From Octadecabacter sp. B2R22 (GTDB taxonomy: Bacteria > Pseudomonadota > Alphaproteobacteria > Rhodobacterales > Rhodobacteraceae), in the NCBI RefSeq assembly GCF_018861045.1, contig NZ_JAHKQJ010000007.1, positions 644,306-708,305 of the forward strand: a stretch of 64,000 bases of DNA. The letters run 5' to 3'. Shown piece by piece: positions 28,561 to 38,974 of this stretch. A program made the translations under genes and the position numbers. Within the stretch, counting starts at the first letter, position 1; each line of letters starts with the position of its first letter. The notes beneath the pieces were generated by a model. The model had not been told where the DNA came from. It saw nothing but the letters and a program-made list of their open reading frames with translations, and did not search any database.

Positions 28561-29937
28561 TTAGAAAAAGTCGATGGACACTTGTAGAAGTGCCTCGACC
28601 TCGGCCACTTGGCTGGCCATGGCAAAGATGGCGACAACATTGCCCTCTTCAATGCGCAGATCACCGCGTGGCTTGTGCATCTTGCCGGCTTTCAAAACAC
28701 CACCAAGCAAGACCCCTTCCGGGAAATCAATGTCACGCAGACGCTTGCCCGCAATCGGGCTTGTCGTGAGAACCTGCGCTTCGATCACCTCGGCCTCGGC
28801 ATCACCGACGGAATAGACCGCACGGACGCGTCCATGGCGGATGTGGCGCAGGATTGAGCTTACGGTGGTTGCGCGCGGGTTGATATAGGCGTCGATGTCC
28901 AGCGGTCCCATCAGTGGGACCAACGTTGGATCATTGGTCAGACAGATCGCCATCGGGCACCCCAGACCCTTGGCGCGCACTGCGGCCAACAGGTTGGTCT
29001 TATCGTCATCCGTGACACACAACACCGCATCGGCGCTGCTGATGTTGGCTTCTTCCAGCAATCGAGAATCCAGCCCGTCACCATTTAGAACAATCGTCCT
29101 CTCCAAGGCATCCGCGGCATGTTCTGCGATCTCGCGGTTGCGTTCGATAACGCGAACGCGAACCCGTTCTGTGCGCGCCTCAAGGGCGCGGGCCACAGCA
29201 AGGCCGACGTTGCCGCCGCCGATCACAACGACCCGTTCCAAAGTCCCTTGTGTCTTGCCAAAAATCTCTAGGGTGCGGGCCATGTCACTGTTTTCGGTCA
29301 TGACGTAGCATTCATCACCAGCGAAAATCTGATCGTTTGCGCTCGGAACAAACAACGCCCCATTGCGACGGATGCTCAAAACAACGGCCTTCAGCGTCGA
29401 AAACAGATCGCTGAGCTGGCGCAATGGCGTATTGATGACGGGGCAATCCTCGTCGATCGAGATCCCCAGCAACTGCGCCTGACCTTCAAGGAACCGTTCT
29501 GTGTCAAAGGCCGCAGGCGCCGCTAAACGTTGCAACGCGGCCTCGGCGACTTCCATCTCTGGTGAGATCACAACATCAATCGGCAAATGGTCGCGCCGAT
29601 AAAGGTCGGAGTAGATCGCGTTTAGATAGCTTTGACCGCGAAGACGCGCGATTTTACGCTGCACAGCAAAGACCGAGTGCGCCACCTGACAGGTCACCAT
29701 ATTGACCTCATCGGAATGGGTCGCAGCGATGATCATATCAGCGTCGTTCGCGCCAGCGCGTTCCAGAATGTCCGGATAACTCGCAAAGCCGGCGATGCCT
29801 TGCACATCCAGCGTATCCGTCGCGCGGGCGACGAGTTCGGGGTTGTTGTCAACGACGGTGACGTCGTTTCGCTCCGACGCGAGATGACGGGCGATTTGCC
29901 ACCCCACCTGACCTGCCCCGCAAATGATGACCTTCAT
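28561..29937 (-). CDS. trkA: Trk system potassium uptake regulatory protein TrkA
   Basis: This 458-residue peripheral protein has two RCK_N/RCK_C repeats. Rossmann motifs are MKVIICGAGQVGWQIA at residue 1 and VVVIGGGNVGLAVARAL near 235. It binds NAD(H) or ATP and gates TrkH. It is placed between ntrX and trkH on the same strand, 65 bases after ntrX. Confidence 0.96.
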   Translation of the reverse strand: MKVIICGAGQVGWQIARHLASERNDVTVVDNNPELVARATDTLDVQGIAGFASYPDILERAGANDADMIIAATHSDEVNMVTCQVAHSVFAVQRKIARLRGQSYLNAIYSDLYRRDHLPIDVVISPEMEVAEAALQRLAAPAAFDTERFLEGQAQLLGISIDEDCPVINTPLRQLSDLFSTLKAVVLSIRRNGALFVPSANDQIFAGDECYVMTENSDMARTLEIFGKTQGTLERVVVIGGGNVGLAVARALEARTERVRVRVIERNREIAEHAADALERTIVLNGDGLDSRLLEEANISSADAVLCVTDDDKTNLLAAVRAKGLGCPMAICLTNDPTLVPLMGPLDIDAYINPRATTVSSILRHIRHGRVRAVYSVGDAEAEVIEAQVLTTSPIAGKRLRDIDFPEGVLLGGVLKAGKMHKPRGDLRIEEGNVVAIFAMASQVAEVEALLQVSIDFF

Positions 29938-30002
29938 GGGTTACCCTTGAATGGTTGCAATTGGATTGTGGTGACAGAACAGGTCACAGCGGTCAACTCT
30001 GG

Positions 30003-31409
30003 TTATGCGTCTGCATCGTCTTCAACATAGGCTACTCGTGCCCCCGCCTTGTTGGACGTGACAACCCCTAAGGTCTTGAGTTTACGGTGCAAAGCAGACC
30101 GTTCCATCCCGACAAAGCTGGCCGTACGGCTGATATTTCCGCCAAATCGGTTGATCTGTGTCAGCAGGTATTCCCGCTCGAATAGCTCTCGTGCTTCGCG
30201 CAATGGCAAGGTCGCAAGACTGCCTGACAGCAACACGCGGCCTTCTTCGGATGGACCTTCGTTCTGATTTGGCAGCTCTTTGGCCTCGATCGGGCCTGTG
30301 CCGTCGCCAAGGATCAAAACCCGTTCCATCACGTTCTTCAACTGGCGGGCATTGCCGGGCCATTGCATCGTTTGCAACAAGGCGTCGGCTTCATCGCTGA
30401 TCTCTCTGGCGATCAGCCCCTGAGAGGCATTCAGTTCAGAAATGAAATGTGCCGCCAGCAACGGAATATCTTCGCGGCGTTCCTCAAGGCTCGGCACGTG
30501 GATCGGCACAACGTTCAGGCGGTGATACAGTTCCTGGCGGAAACGGTCTGCTTCAATTTCGATCTGCAAGTCTTTGTTTGTGCTCGAAATAACGCGGACA
30601 TCTACCTGCACCTTGTCCACGCCGCCAACGCGTTGGAATTTTTGATCCACCAAGACACGCAGCAGTTTGGTCTGGGTTCCCAGCGGCATGTCCGCGACCC
30701 CGTCGAAATAGATCACCCCGCCGTTGGCCTCTTCCAAGAGACCACGTTCAACACCGCGCCCTTCGGTTTCACGCCCGAACAGGGTTTCTTCCATGCTGTC
30801 CGGTTCAATCGACGCGCAATTCACGGACACGAACGGCATATCCGCGCGATCAGAATTGATGTGAATGAAACGCGCGGCGGTTTCCTTGCCAGAGCCGCCC
30901 TCACCAGACAGCATCACCCGCCCATTGGATTTGGTCACCTTCTCAAGCTGGCTGATCAACGTGCGGAACGCAGCACTTTCGCCGAGCATTTCGGACGGTG
31001 CAGCGTCTGTGCGTTTCAATTCGATGTTCTCACGGCGCAAACGGCTGGTTTCCATTGCACGGCGAATAACAACCATCAACTGGTCGATATTAAAGGGTTT
31101 TTCGATGAAATCGTAAGCACCCTGTTTGATCGCTGCGACGGCGATCTCGATGTTACCGTGACCCGAAATGATCACGACAGGCACCTCCGGGTGATCCCGT
31201 TTGACCTGCTTGAGGATGTCGATCCCGTCCATCCGGCTGTCTTTCAGCCAAATATCAAGGATCATCAGCGCGGGCGTGTCCTGTTCGATCTGGGCCATGC
31301 ATTCATCGGACGTCCCCGCCAAACGTGTGCTGAACCCTTCGTCCTTTAGAATGTCCGAAATCAACTCACGAATATCGCGTTCATCGTCGGTAATCAGAAT
31401 ATCGCCCAT
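30003..31409 (-). CDS. ntrX: Nitrogen response regulator NtrX (no GAFTGA loop)
   Basis: This 468-residue NtrC-like response regulator has a receiver domain (residues 1-120: ITDDERD acidic pair, MILDIWLKD with the phospho-Asp, EKPF Lys), a central AAA+ domain (about 140-370) and a C-terminal Fis-type HTH (ISRTASFVGMERSALHRKLK). Walker A is altered (SGEGGSGKET), Walker B reads GVIYFD, and the sigma-54-contacting GAFTGA loop is absent: after EETLFGRE comes TEGRGVERGLLEEA. It is therefore unlikely to activate sigma-54 directly. The start at MGDILITDDERD aligns with the family. It follows ntrY by 11 bases. Confidence 0.93.
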   Translation of the reverse strand: MGDILITDDERDIRELISDILKDEGFSTRLAGTSDECMAQIEQDTPALMILDIWLKDSRMDGIDILKQVKRDHPEVPVVIISGHGNIEIAVAAIKQGAYDFIEKPFNIDQLMVVIRRAMETSRLRRENIELKRTDAAPSEMLGESAAFRTLISQLEKVTKSNGRVMLSGEGGSGKETAARFIHINSDRADMPFVSVNCASIEPDSMEETLFGRETEGRGVERGLLEEANGGVIYFDGVADMPLGTQTKLLRVLVDQKFQRVGGVDKVQVDVRVISSTNKDLQIEIEADRFRQELYHRLNVVPIHVPSLEERREDIPLLAAHFISELNASQGLIAREISDEADALLQTMQWPGNARQLKNVMERVLILGDGTGPIEAKELPNQNEGPSEEGRVLLSGSLATLPLREARELFEREYLLTQINRFGGNISRTASFVGMERSALHRKLKTLGVVTSNKAGARVAYVEDDADA

Positions 31410-31420
31410 AACAGTGGTCC

Positions 31421-33637
31421 TCATGCAGTTTCTTTTATCGGCTGCACAGCGGCAGCCTGGATTGGAAGTGTGATGACAGCCATCGCGCCAAACCGCGTTG
31501 CTCCATCAAATGCGGGCGCATCCGTTAACGTCAGCGTTCCGCCATGTTCATCTATGATTTTCTTTACGATCGGCAGGCCGAGCCCCGTGCCCTTGTCACG
31601 CGTCGTGACATAGGGTTCAAACAGCTTGGCGCGATCCTCTGGTAGGCCGATCCCATTGTCCGCAATGGTAATTTCGGCAACATCATTTCGCAGCGACATC
31701 GCGATTTTGACCTGCGGTTTTATGTTGAATCCAGGTTCTTTTTCTCGCAAGCTTTCAATGGCTTCGCCTGCGTTCTTAATCAGGTTCGTCAGCGCCTGAG
31801 ACATCATCGTGCTGTCCAGATCCGCCCAAACCTCACCCGTAGGGATATCACTGCTGAACGTCACGTCTGGCTGACCCGCATCTTGCAGTGTCACCGCATC
31901 GCGCAGAATATTTGCCAGATCATGGACGTGGCGGTCAGGTTCGGGCATTCGAGCGAACTTCGAAAATTCATCAACAATGCGCCGTAAGTCGTTGGTTTGG
32001 CGCACGATAACGTCTGTAAGTTGCTCGAGATCACCCGGAACCTCGACTTCCTTACTAAATTTGCGCTTGATCCGCTCGGCCGACAGTTGGATCGGGGTTA
32101 GTGGGTTCTTGATCTCATGGGCGATCCGACGTGCGACATCGCCCCAGGCCGCCATACGCTGCGCTGACACCAGATCGGTCACGTCCTCAAAGGCAACAAC
32201 ATAGCCTTCCAGAGAGTCATCCTCGCGCGAGCGGTGGGACATGCGCACCAGTAGGCTTTCTTGTTTCCCGCCACGAACAAGGTTTACCTGTCCCTGCACC
32301 ACAGATTTGCCTTCTGACGTCATCTCATCAAACAGCGCTGCGAACTCGGGAACGGCTACTGATAAGGCTGTCTGTGTGCCCCCATCCACCTCAAGCAAAC
32401 GCCCCGCCGAGCGGTTCACGAACGTTACACGCCCCTCTTCGTCCAGACCAACCACGCCTGACGGAACCGATGACAAAACGGAATCAAACAAGCGCCGACG
32501 CCGTTCGATCTGGCGCGTGTTGTCCAACAGCTCTTCGCGTTGCGTGCTCAACTGTTCGGTCATTTGGTTAAAGTAACGACCCAGCTGCGCGATCTCATCT
32601 TCGCCATCTTCTTCGCGAACGCGCACGGTCAAATCGCCGGAACCAACCCGCTGAGAGGCACCAACCAGGCGTCCAATGGGGCGTGACAAACGCTCCGCAA
32701 ACCAAAGACCTACCCAGACTGCCGCGATGATAAGGATCAGCGCAAAGCCTAAGTAAATAAGGCCAAACTCGAACAAGACCCGCCCGCGTTCGTCCTCCAG
32801 TTGACCGTAAAGCAAAACAGTTTCTTGCGTGTTGTCCAGCAAAGACAGAATTTCACCATCTACTTCGCGCGTGACGTAAAGATACTTCTCGTTAAAGGCT
32901 TCGAGCGGGATCAAGGCGCGAAATTCGTTGTTGGAATAGTCCTCGATAATGAGCATGCCGAGCTGGCGGGCTTCTGTGAGTTGCTCCAACTCGGGGCGTT
33001 CAAAGTAGAATTCGTATGATTGCTCCCCGCGCACCCAAATTTCACCAGCGGCATCCAGAACGAACACTTCCGTCAACCCACGTTCTATTTGGGGCTGGAC
33101 CCGCGCAAGCGCCTGCCGGACTTCGCCGCTTTGCATGAAGAATGTCTGCAGGCGTTCGGTGTTTAGAAATCCGGCCAAGGCAATGCCGTCGCGGGCGACC
33201 TCTTGGCGGTGTTCTTCTTCATAGGCTTGCGCGGCGGACAGAGAATTACCCAAAACATTGCGAACACGTTCAGAAAACCAGCCCTCAAGCCCGATATTGA
33301 TGGTCAGAACGGCAAAGACCGCGACGGCAACCGTCGGAATCAAGGCCAACAACCCGAAGACGCCCGTCAATCGAAGGTGCAATCTCGAACCCGCGGATTT
33401 ATTGCGTCGCGCCGCGATCATGGACACCACGCGTGAGGCAACCAATGCCGCGATAATCAGAACGTAGATGATATCGGCCAGCAAGATCAGCCGTAGAACG
33501 TCTGTGCGGCCCGTTTGATCAAGCGGACGCAAGGCCGTGATCGTCAAGATCACCAGAACAGGAGCCAACGCCACTAGCACCACAGTGGAAGCGTTACGAA
33601 CGCTACGTCTGCGGCGCCAGCGCGAAAACGCCAGCAT
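31421..33637 (-). CDS. ntrY: Nitrogen sensor histidine kinase NtrY
   Basis: This large membrane kinase of about 738 residues has N-terminal spans (roughly 20-40, 55-80, 95-125), an extracytoplasmic sensing region, another span near 285-310, a HAMP domain, a PAS domain (VVGLDEEGRVTFVNRSAGRLLEV), HisKA with the His in AHEIKNPLTPIQLSAER, and HATPase_c boxes LTNLIKNAGEAI, DNGIGLPE and KGTGLGLPI. It pairs with NtrX. The start is uncertain: a TTG (33685) or GTG (33664, with GGGG upstream) in frame would add up to 16 residues. Confidence 0.93.
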   Translation of the reverse strand: MLAFSRWRRRRSVRNASTVVLVALAPVLVILTITALRPLDQTGRTDVLRLILLADIIYVLIIAALVASRVVSMIAARRNKSAGSRLHLRLTGVFGLLALIPTVAVAVFAVLTINIGLEGWFSERVRNVLGNSLSAAQAYEEEHRQEVARDGIALAGFLNTERLQTFFMQSGEVRQALARVQPQIERGLTEVFVLDAAGEIWVRGEQSYEFYFERPELEQLTEARQLGMLIIEDYSNNEFRALIPLEAFNEKYLYVTREVDGEILSLLDNTQETVLLYGQLEDERGRVLFEFGLIYLGFALILIIAAVWVGLWFAERLSRPIGRLVGASQRVGSGDLTVRVREEDGEDEIAQLGRYFNQMTEQLSTQREELLDNTRQIERRRRLFDSVLSSVPSGVVGLDEEGRVTFVNRSAGRLLEVDGGTQTALSVAVPEFAALFDEMTSEGKSVVQGQVNLVRGGKQESLLVRMSHRSREDDSLEGYVVAFEDVTDLVSAQRMAAWGDVARRIAHEIKNPLTPIQLSAERIKRKFSKEVEVPGDLEQLTDVIVRQTNDLRRIVDEFSKFARMPEPDRHVHDLANILRDAVTLQDAGQPDVTFSSDIPTGEVWADLDSTMMSQALTNLIKNAGEAIESLREKEPGFNIKPQVKIAMSLRNDVAEITIADNGIGLPEDRAKLFEPYVTTRDKGTGLGLPIVKKIIDEHGGTLTLTDAPAFDGATRFGAMAVITLPIQAAAVQPIKETA

Positions 33638-33788
33638 TGCTGTACCAATAAGGGATCGCTGCACGCGAAATGCCCCACTTACCAAGGGCTTATCAGGTGC
33701 TCTTTAACACCCCTTCGCCCACCGCCTGTTGATGTGGTCCTGCCCTGATCCCAAAGTGGGGCCAGAGGGCCACGGTTATGTTGCCCTT

Positions 33789-35150
33789 TTACATCATTTT
33801 GCGGCGGCGTGTCACGTGGATATCCAGCTCCGTGATCTTTTTTCTCAAGGTATTGCGGTTGATGCCAAGAAGCTCGGCACATTTAGCTTGGTTGCCGGAG
33901 GTTGCGTCTAGCGCGATTTCAAGCAGCGGGGCTTCCACTTCACGCAGAATCCGTTGGTAAAGGCCGGCTGGCGGCAGGGTTCCGCCGTGAAGATCGAAGT
34001 AGCGTTTAAGGTGTTGGGCAACCGAACCCGACAGCTTTTCTGACGATCCCGTCTGCAACGGTTCGATCGCGGGTTGCGAACCAAGGACTTGTTCCACTTC
34101 GGGGCGATGAATTTCGGCGTTGCTAGACGTCACAACCAAACGGTGCACAACGTTTTCAAGCTGGCGCACATTTCCGGGCCAAGTGTAGGCACGCATCAGA
34201 TCAATCGCGCTGCTGGCCAATACGCGCGGTGGGGATCCCTGCTGTTCTGCGCGGGCCAAGAAGTGTTGGGCCAAAAGCGGGATGTCATCGACGCGATCGC
34301 GCAGCGGCGGCATTGACACCGTAACCCCTGCAAGGCGGTAATAGAGGTCTTCACGCAGTGTGCCATCTTCAAGCGCCTGCATCAGGTCATTGCGGGAGGT
34401 GGCCATGATACGTGGCGCAGTTTCGCCCAAAGCATCCAACATCCGCACAATGCGCGCTTGCATCGCTTCTGGAAGGTCAGACACCTCGTCAAAAACCAAG
34501 CTACCGCCCTTGGCCCGTGACAGCAGTGCCTGTGGGCCGTCCATGCCTTCTAGGTCGGCGGCGTTTGCCACGACATAAGGCTGTGTGCGGCGGTCGGAAA
34601 AGTCGTGAATGGCTTTGGCGATCAGGCTTTTGCCTGTACCGCTTTCCCCCGTCACAAGAACGGACAACGGCGTGTTCATCACACGCGCCACCAGTCGGTA
34701 CAGCGATTGCATCGCGGGCGTGCGCCCGACAAGCGGCAGATCGTCAGGTTCCGCGTCAGCCACCAAAGCCGCAGGTGTGCGGCGCGGTTTCATCTCAAGG
34801 CCACGCGCTGCCCGTTTCATTAAATCCGGCAGATCGAACGGTTTGGGAAGATAGTCATAGGCATCGGCTTCAGCGGCTTTAATCGCTGTCATGATGGTGT
34901 TCTGGGCAGAAATCACAATCACGGGCAAATCAGGGCGTAGGGCTGAAATCTGAGGCAACTGTTCCAACCCATTCCCGTCGGGCATTACAACGTCGGAGAT
35001 CACAAGGTCGCCCTTGCCTTCTTCGACCCAACGCATAAGCGTCACCAAGCTGGACGTCGCATGGACTTTACAGCCTGCCCGCGTCAACGCTTGTGTTAGA
35101 ACGGTGCGGATTGTGCGGTCATCATCCGCGACGAGTACTGTGCCATCCAT
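33789..35150 (-). CDS. ntrC: Nitrogen regulation response regulator NtrC (no GAFTGA loop)
   Basis: This is a 453-residue response regulator. The receiver spans residues 1-120 (VADDDRT, phospho-Asp in [10 protein letters not shown], Lys in LPKPF). The AAA+ domain (about 140-375) has an intact Walker A GESGTGKS and Walker B SLVFDEV. The segment that should hold GAFTGA is missing: [24 protein letters not shown] runs straight to Walker B. The C-terminal Fis-type HTH is [20 protein letters not shown]. The same deletion is known in Rhodobacter capsulatus NtrC, which activates sigma-70 promoters. It directly abuts the ntrB stop. Confidence 0.95.
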   Translation of the reverse strand: MDGTVLVADDDRTIRTVLTQALTRAGCKVHATSSLVTLMRWVEEGKGDLVISDVVMPDGNGLEQLPQISALRPDLPVIVISAQNTIMTAIKAAEADAYDYLPKPFDLPDLMKRAARGLEMKPRRTPAALVADAEPDDLPLVGRTPAMQSLYRLVARVMNTPLSVLVTGESGTGKSLIAKAIHDFSDRRTQPYVVANAADLEGMDGPQALLSRAKGGSLVFDEVSDLPEAMQARIVRMLDALGETAPRIMATSRNDLMQALEDGTLREDLYYRLAGVTVSMPPLRDRVDDIPLLAQHFLARAEQQGSPPRVLASSAIDLMRAYTWPGNVRQLENVVHRLVVTSSNAEIHRPEVEQVLGSQPAIEPLQTGSSEKLSGSVAQHLKRYFDLHGGTLPPAGLYQRILREVEAPLLEIALDATSGNQAKCAELLGINRNTLRKKITELDIHVTRRRKMM

Positions 35151-36215
35151 CTAGTTCTCTCCTTGGTAATCTTTTGGAACGACGGGCAATGAAACCCGAA
35201 AAACTGTGCGACCGGGGACGGAGGACACGGTGATCATGCCACCCACATCCGCCACCAGTTTGCCGACCAACGCCAGACCGAGCCCGGTGCCGTTCTCTTT
35301 GCCGGACACGAAGGGTTCGAACACATCCGCCGCAATGTCGGGCGGCAATCCGGGGCCATCGTCAATGATCTCAATCTGAAGCGGCAGTCGCGCAGACGCG
35401 CCAGTTCCGCCCTTTACCCGCAAAGACGGGTCGTAAAACGTATGAAGCGTGATCGATCCACCTGCTGAACCCGCTTCAGAAGCGTTCTTCAGAAGGTTCA
35501 AAAGCACTTGTAGCAGCTGGTCCGCGTCAACCAAAGCGGGAGGCAGGGACGGATCATACTGTTCGATCATCATCATATGCGCGCCAAACCCGACAGACGC
35601 AGATTGTCGCGCGCGATCAAGGGCATCATGAATGTTCACGGCGGCAAGGTTTGGCGCCTGAAGGTTTCCAAACTGTTCGACCTGTTCCAGCAGGCTTACG
35701 ATACGGCGGGATTCTTCGACGATCAGGTCGGTCATTTCGCGATCTTCAGTCGACAGTGACATCGACAATAACTGTGCGGCACCTGTAATTCCGGCGAGCG
35801 GGTTTTTGATTTCATGCGCCAGCATTTCGGCCATGCCAATCGCTGATCGCGCGGCCCGTGCGGACTGTGTGGATTTGTTAAGGCGGGCCGCTGTTTCGGT
35901 TGGTTCAAACAGCATCAGCATTTGATCGTCTTCGCCAACCATCGGCGCGAACTGAATGTTGCACAGAACTGGCGGGCGTTCACCGCTGCCCACATCAACG
36001 TCATTGACCGACAAAGATGAGCGGTTCGCGGATGCGCGAGCATAGGCGCCCTCAAGTGGGGCGTCGATCATCACCTTATCCCACAAGGACGCGCCAAGCA
36101 GTGATTTCGTGGACAGATTCAAAAAGCTTTCAGCGGCAGGATTGCTGTCGGCAATTGTGTCGTCCTTGTTCAGCAACAACGCTGGTACGGGCAAAGAGGT
36201 CCAAAGCGCATTCAT
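35151..36215 (-). CDS. ntrB: Nitrogen sensor histidine kinase NtrB (GlnL)
   Basis: This 354-residue soluble kinase phosphorylates NtrC and is normally controlled by PII proteins. It has a PAS domain (residues about 5-110), HisKA with the His in AHEIKNPLAGITGAAQLL and HATPase_c boxes LLNLLKNASEAG, DDGPGLPPDI and NGTGLGLAL. The start at MNALWTSLPVPALL overlaps the dusB stop by four bases (ATGA), indicating translational coupling; an upstream in-frame extension into dusB is not credible. Confidence 0.95.
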   Translation of the reverse strand: MNALWTSLPVPALLLNKDDTIADSNPAAESFLNLSTKSLLGASLWDKVMIDAPLEGAYARASANRSSLSVNDVDVGSGERPPVLCNIQFAPMVGEDDQMLMLFEPTETAARLNKSTQSARAARSAIGMAEMLAHEIKNPLAGITGAAQLLSMSLSTEDREMTDLIVEESRRIVSLLEQVEQFGNLQAPNLAAVNIHDALDRARQSASVGFGAHMMMIEQYDPSLPPALVDADQLLQVLLNLLKNASEAGSAGGSITLHTFYDPSLRVKGGTGASARLPLQIEIIDDGPGLPPDIAADVFEPFVSGKENGTGLGLALVGKLVADVGGMITVSSVPGRTVFRVSLPVVPKDYQGEN

Positions 36216-37183
36216 GCTGCAAGCGCCTCCGGCAGAAGGTCGAAAACCTTCGCTGTGTCGCGTTCCGTAAGCACCGCTTTGCGAAGCGCAGGTTCTTGCG
36301 TGATCTGATCCATATACCAACCCAAGTGTTTTCTGGCGACTTTGCCGCCCAGTTCAGTTCCGTAAAATGAAAGCATCGCGTCATAATGTTGTAAGACCAT
36401 GTCGATGAAACCCTGCCCGCTTGGGGCCTCTGGCATGGGCGCGCCCGCCAGCTGTGCAGCCACCTGCGCCAAAATCCATGGTCGCCCCTGCGCGCCGCGC
36501 CCGATCATTACGCCATCCGTACCAGACGCCGCCAATGCGGCGCGCGCTGTCTTGGCATCAACGATGTCACCATTGGCAATTACAGGAATGCTAACGGCGT
36601 CCTTCACTTTCGCGATGGCATTCCAATCGGCGTGACCCTTGTAAAATTGGCACCGTGTTCGACCATGGATCACAATCCGCGCAATGCCTGCGTTTTCCGC
36701 GCGAACAGCAAGATCTGCAGCATTCAACAGCGCATCGTCCCAACCCAGTCTTGTTTTTAGCGTTACCGGAATATCAACAGCATCAACCACGGCTTCAATC
36801 AGCGTCAGCGCATGATCCAGATCGCGCAACAGCGCGGAGCCCGAATAGCCGTTCGTTACCTTTTTGGCCGGACACCCCATGTTGATGTCGATCATTGCAG
36901 CGCCGTTGGCTGCGACGTGACGCGCGGCTTCTGCCATCCAATAGGCGTCGCGTCCCGCAAGCTGTACGGCTGTGGCGGCCTGATCAAAACCCAGTTCTGC
37001 TTTTTCACGCACGCCGGGTTTGGCTTGAACCATTTCCTGACTTGCGACCATTTCAGAGACAACCCAACCCGCACCAAATGACGCCACAAGCTGGCGAAAC
37101 GGCAAATCCGTGATTCCGGCCAGCGGCGCGAGCGCGACGGGGCTGTCAGGATCAGGCAAGGGTATCTGTTGTGTCATGCGCAT
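36212..37183 (-). CDS. dusB: tRNA-dihydrouridine synthase DusB (NifR3)
   Basis: This 323-residue FMN-dependent enzyme reduces uridine to dihydrouridine in tRNA. It shows ALAPLAGITDLPFRQL (FMN site), INMGCPAKKV with the catalytic Cys, TLKTRLGWDD, VIHGRTRCQFYKG and VIANGDI. As nifR3 it leads the ntrB-ntrC-ntrY-ntrX series, the arrangement first described in R. capsulatus. It is translationally coupled to ntrB. It has two possible ATG starts six bases apart and no clear ribosome-binding site. Confidence 0.95.
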   Translation of the reverse strand: MRMTQQIPLPDPDSPVALAPLAGITDLPFRQLVASFGAGWVVSEMVASQEMVQAKPGVREKAELGFDQAATAVQLAGRDAYWMAEAARHVAANGAAMIDINMGCPAKKVTNGYSGSALLRDLDHALTLIEAVVDAVDIPVTLKTRLGWDDALLNAADLAVRAENAGIARIVIHGRTRCQFYKGHADWNAIAKVKDAVSIPVIANGDIVDAKTARAALAASGTDGVMIGRGAQGRPWILAQVAAQLAGAPMPEAPSGQGFIDMVLQHYDAMLSFYGTELGGKVARKHLGWYMDQITQEPALRKAVLTERDTAKVFDLLPEALAA

Positions 37184-37337
37184 GAATTAACGTGGCGGTG
37201 GTAAGACCTCAAGGAAAGTGAGTTCAAATTATAGGCGGAAAACGGCATGTGCACAATTTTTAAGCAAACACCCTTAACCCCTTCCCCATTTCCCAGTCAC
37301 TGACTAGAACGAACCCAAGAAACACAAAGGAATTTTC

Positions 37338-38477
37338 ATGACAGTGGACGCCCTTATCGTTGCAGCGGGACGCGGTGTTCGTGCTGGCGGGGATATCCCC
37401 AAGCAATGGCAGTCCATTGCTGGGAAAACTGTTGTGGAACACACGCTTGCGGTTTTCGAAAGCCATCCGCGTGTGGGTTCCATTCTCCTTGTCGTGTCGG
37501 CCGATGATCTTGAACATGTCGCCGCTTTGGGCCTCGAGAGCCGTGCCCAGATCGTCATTGGCGGTGCAGAACGTTCCCTCTCCGTCCTTGCTGGCTTGGC
37601 TGAGGCGCAAGCCGATCACGTTTTGGTCCATGACGCTGCGCGGTGCTGCATGCCTGCCGAAGTGATTGATCGTGTTTTGAACGCGCTCGAAACCTCACCC
37701 GCTGCAGCGCCTGCTGTTCAAGTTTCCGACACGCTTTGGCAGGGCGACGACGGGCTGGTCACCGGGCTTCAGGATCGCACTGGCCTTTATCGCGCACAAA
37801 CTCCGCAAGGCTTTCACCTTGATGCGATCCGCACGGCCCACGCCAAACATGGGCATGGCGCAACCGATGATGTTGAAGTTGCCCGTCGTGCGGGACTTTC
37901 TGTTGCCATCGTCGATGGTGATGAACGCAACCTCAAAATCACAACGCCCGCGGATTTCGACCGTGCCGCATCTCTTCTTTTGGAGCCCCCAATGATCCCA
38001 GATATCCGCACCGGAAACGGTTTTGACGTTCACCGTTTTGGCGAGGGCGATCACGTGGTGCTCTGCGGCGTAAAAGTCCCCCATGAGCGCGGTTTGCAAG
38101 GTCATTCGGACGCCGATGTCGGAATGCATACGGTTACGGACGCGATTTATGGCGCCCTGTGTCGTGGTGATATCGGCCAACACTTCCCGCCCAGTGACCC
38201 CCAGTGGAAAGGCGCAGAAAGCCATATTTTCCTGAGCCATGCTTGCGGTCTTGCCCGCGACATGGGGTTTGAGATTACGCATATGGATTGCACTTTGATC
38301 TGCGAGTTCCCCAAGATCGGGCCTGTCGCAAAGCCCATGCGCGCCCGCATGGCCGAGATAATGCAACTGGATATTGATCGTGTTAGCGTAAAGGCCACGA
38401 CCTCCGAACGGCTTGGTTTTACTGGGCGCGGCGAAGGGATCGCTGCCATCGCAACCGTAACATTGGTGAAGACATGA
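37338..38477 (+). CDS. ispDF: Bifunctional IspD/IspF isoprenoid synthesis enzyme
   Basis: This 379-residue fusion covers two non-consecutive steps of the MEP pathway. The N-terminal IspD (about 1-215: [31 protein letters not shown]) makes CDP-ME. The C-terminal IspF (about 222-379: [47 protein letters not shown]) makes MEcPP and holds the metal ligands D and H of GFDVH. The fusion is typical of alphaproteobacteria. It overlaps pgpA by four bases. Confidence 0.96.
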   Translation: MTVDALIVAAGRGVRAGGDIPKQWQSIAGKTVVEHTLAVFESHPRVGSILLVVSADDLEHVAALGLESRAQIVIGGAERSLSVLAGLAEAQADHVLVHDAARCCMPAEVIDRVLNALETSPAAAPAVQVSDTLWQGDDGLVTGLQDRTGLYRAQTPQGFHLDAIRTAHAKHGHGATDDVEVARRAGLSVAIVDGDERNLKITTPADFDRAASLLLEPPMIPDIRTGNGFDVHRFGEGDHVVLCGVKVPHERGLQGHSDADVGMHTVTDAIYGALCRGDIGQHFPPSDPQWKGAESHIFLSHACGLARDMGFEITHMDCTLICEFPKIGPVAKPMRARMAEIMQLDIDRVSVKATTSERLGFTGRGEGIAAIATVTLVKT

Positions 38478-38974
38478 AAGACACTTGGGCAAAAATCACA
38501 GCGACGGTGTTCTACGTCGGCTACATGAAACCCGCGCCGGGCACATGGGGGTCACTGGCCGCCCTGCCCTTGGCGTTGTTGATTTATTGGATCGGCGGCT
38601 TTTGGCTGTTTCTGATTGCTATCCCCGCAGGCTACATCAAAGGCTACATCGCGACGAAATGGATGACCGAAGGTGCGGATAATCACGATCCGTCCGAAAT
38701 TGTTATCGATGAAGTTATCGGCCAATGGATTGCGCTTCTTCCGGTGTTTTTTGGCGCGTATTGGGTGAATGCGGATGTCCTCGGGCTTTGGCCCGGTTGG
38801 GCGGCGGCGTTTGTGCTGTTTCGCCTGTTTGACATCACCAAACCCGGCCCCGTTGGGTGGGCGGATCGCAAGGACAACGCGACGGGTGTGATGTTGGATG
38901 ATGTGATCGCAGGCGTGTTTGCCGCGCTCTTCGTCGTTCTTTTGGCGATCATCTGGCACGTGTTCTTGCTGTGA
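38474..38974 (+). CDS. pgpA: Phosphatidylglycerophosphatase A
   Basis: This 166-residue membrane phosphatase converts phosphatidylglycerol phosphate to phosphatidylglycerol. It shows the family motifs [21 protein letters not shown] and [11 protein letters not shown], with several membrane spans. It overlaps ispDF by four bases upstream and the cinA-like gene by four downstream, so the three genes are likely one transcript. Confidence 0.93.
   Translation: MKDTWAKITATVFYVGYMKPAPGTWGSLAALPLALLIYWIGGFWLFLIAIPAGYIKGYIATKWMTEGADNHDPSEIVIDEVIGQWIALLPVFFGAYWVNADVLGLWPGWAAAFVLFRLFDITKPGPVGWADRKDNATGVMLDDVIAGVFAALFVVLLAIIWHVFLL

Noticed and set aside
30363-31349. 328-codon open frame antisense to ntrX
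   Set aside because: It mirrors the ntrX coding sequence and shows no domain, signal or ribosome-binding site.
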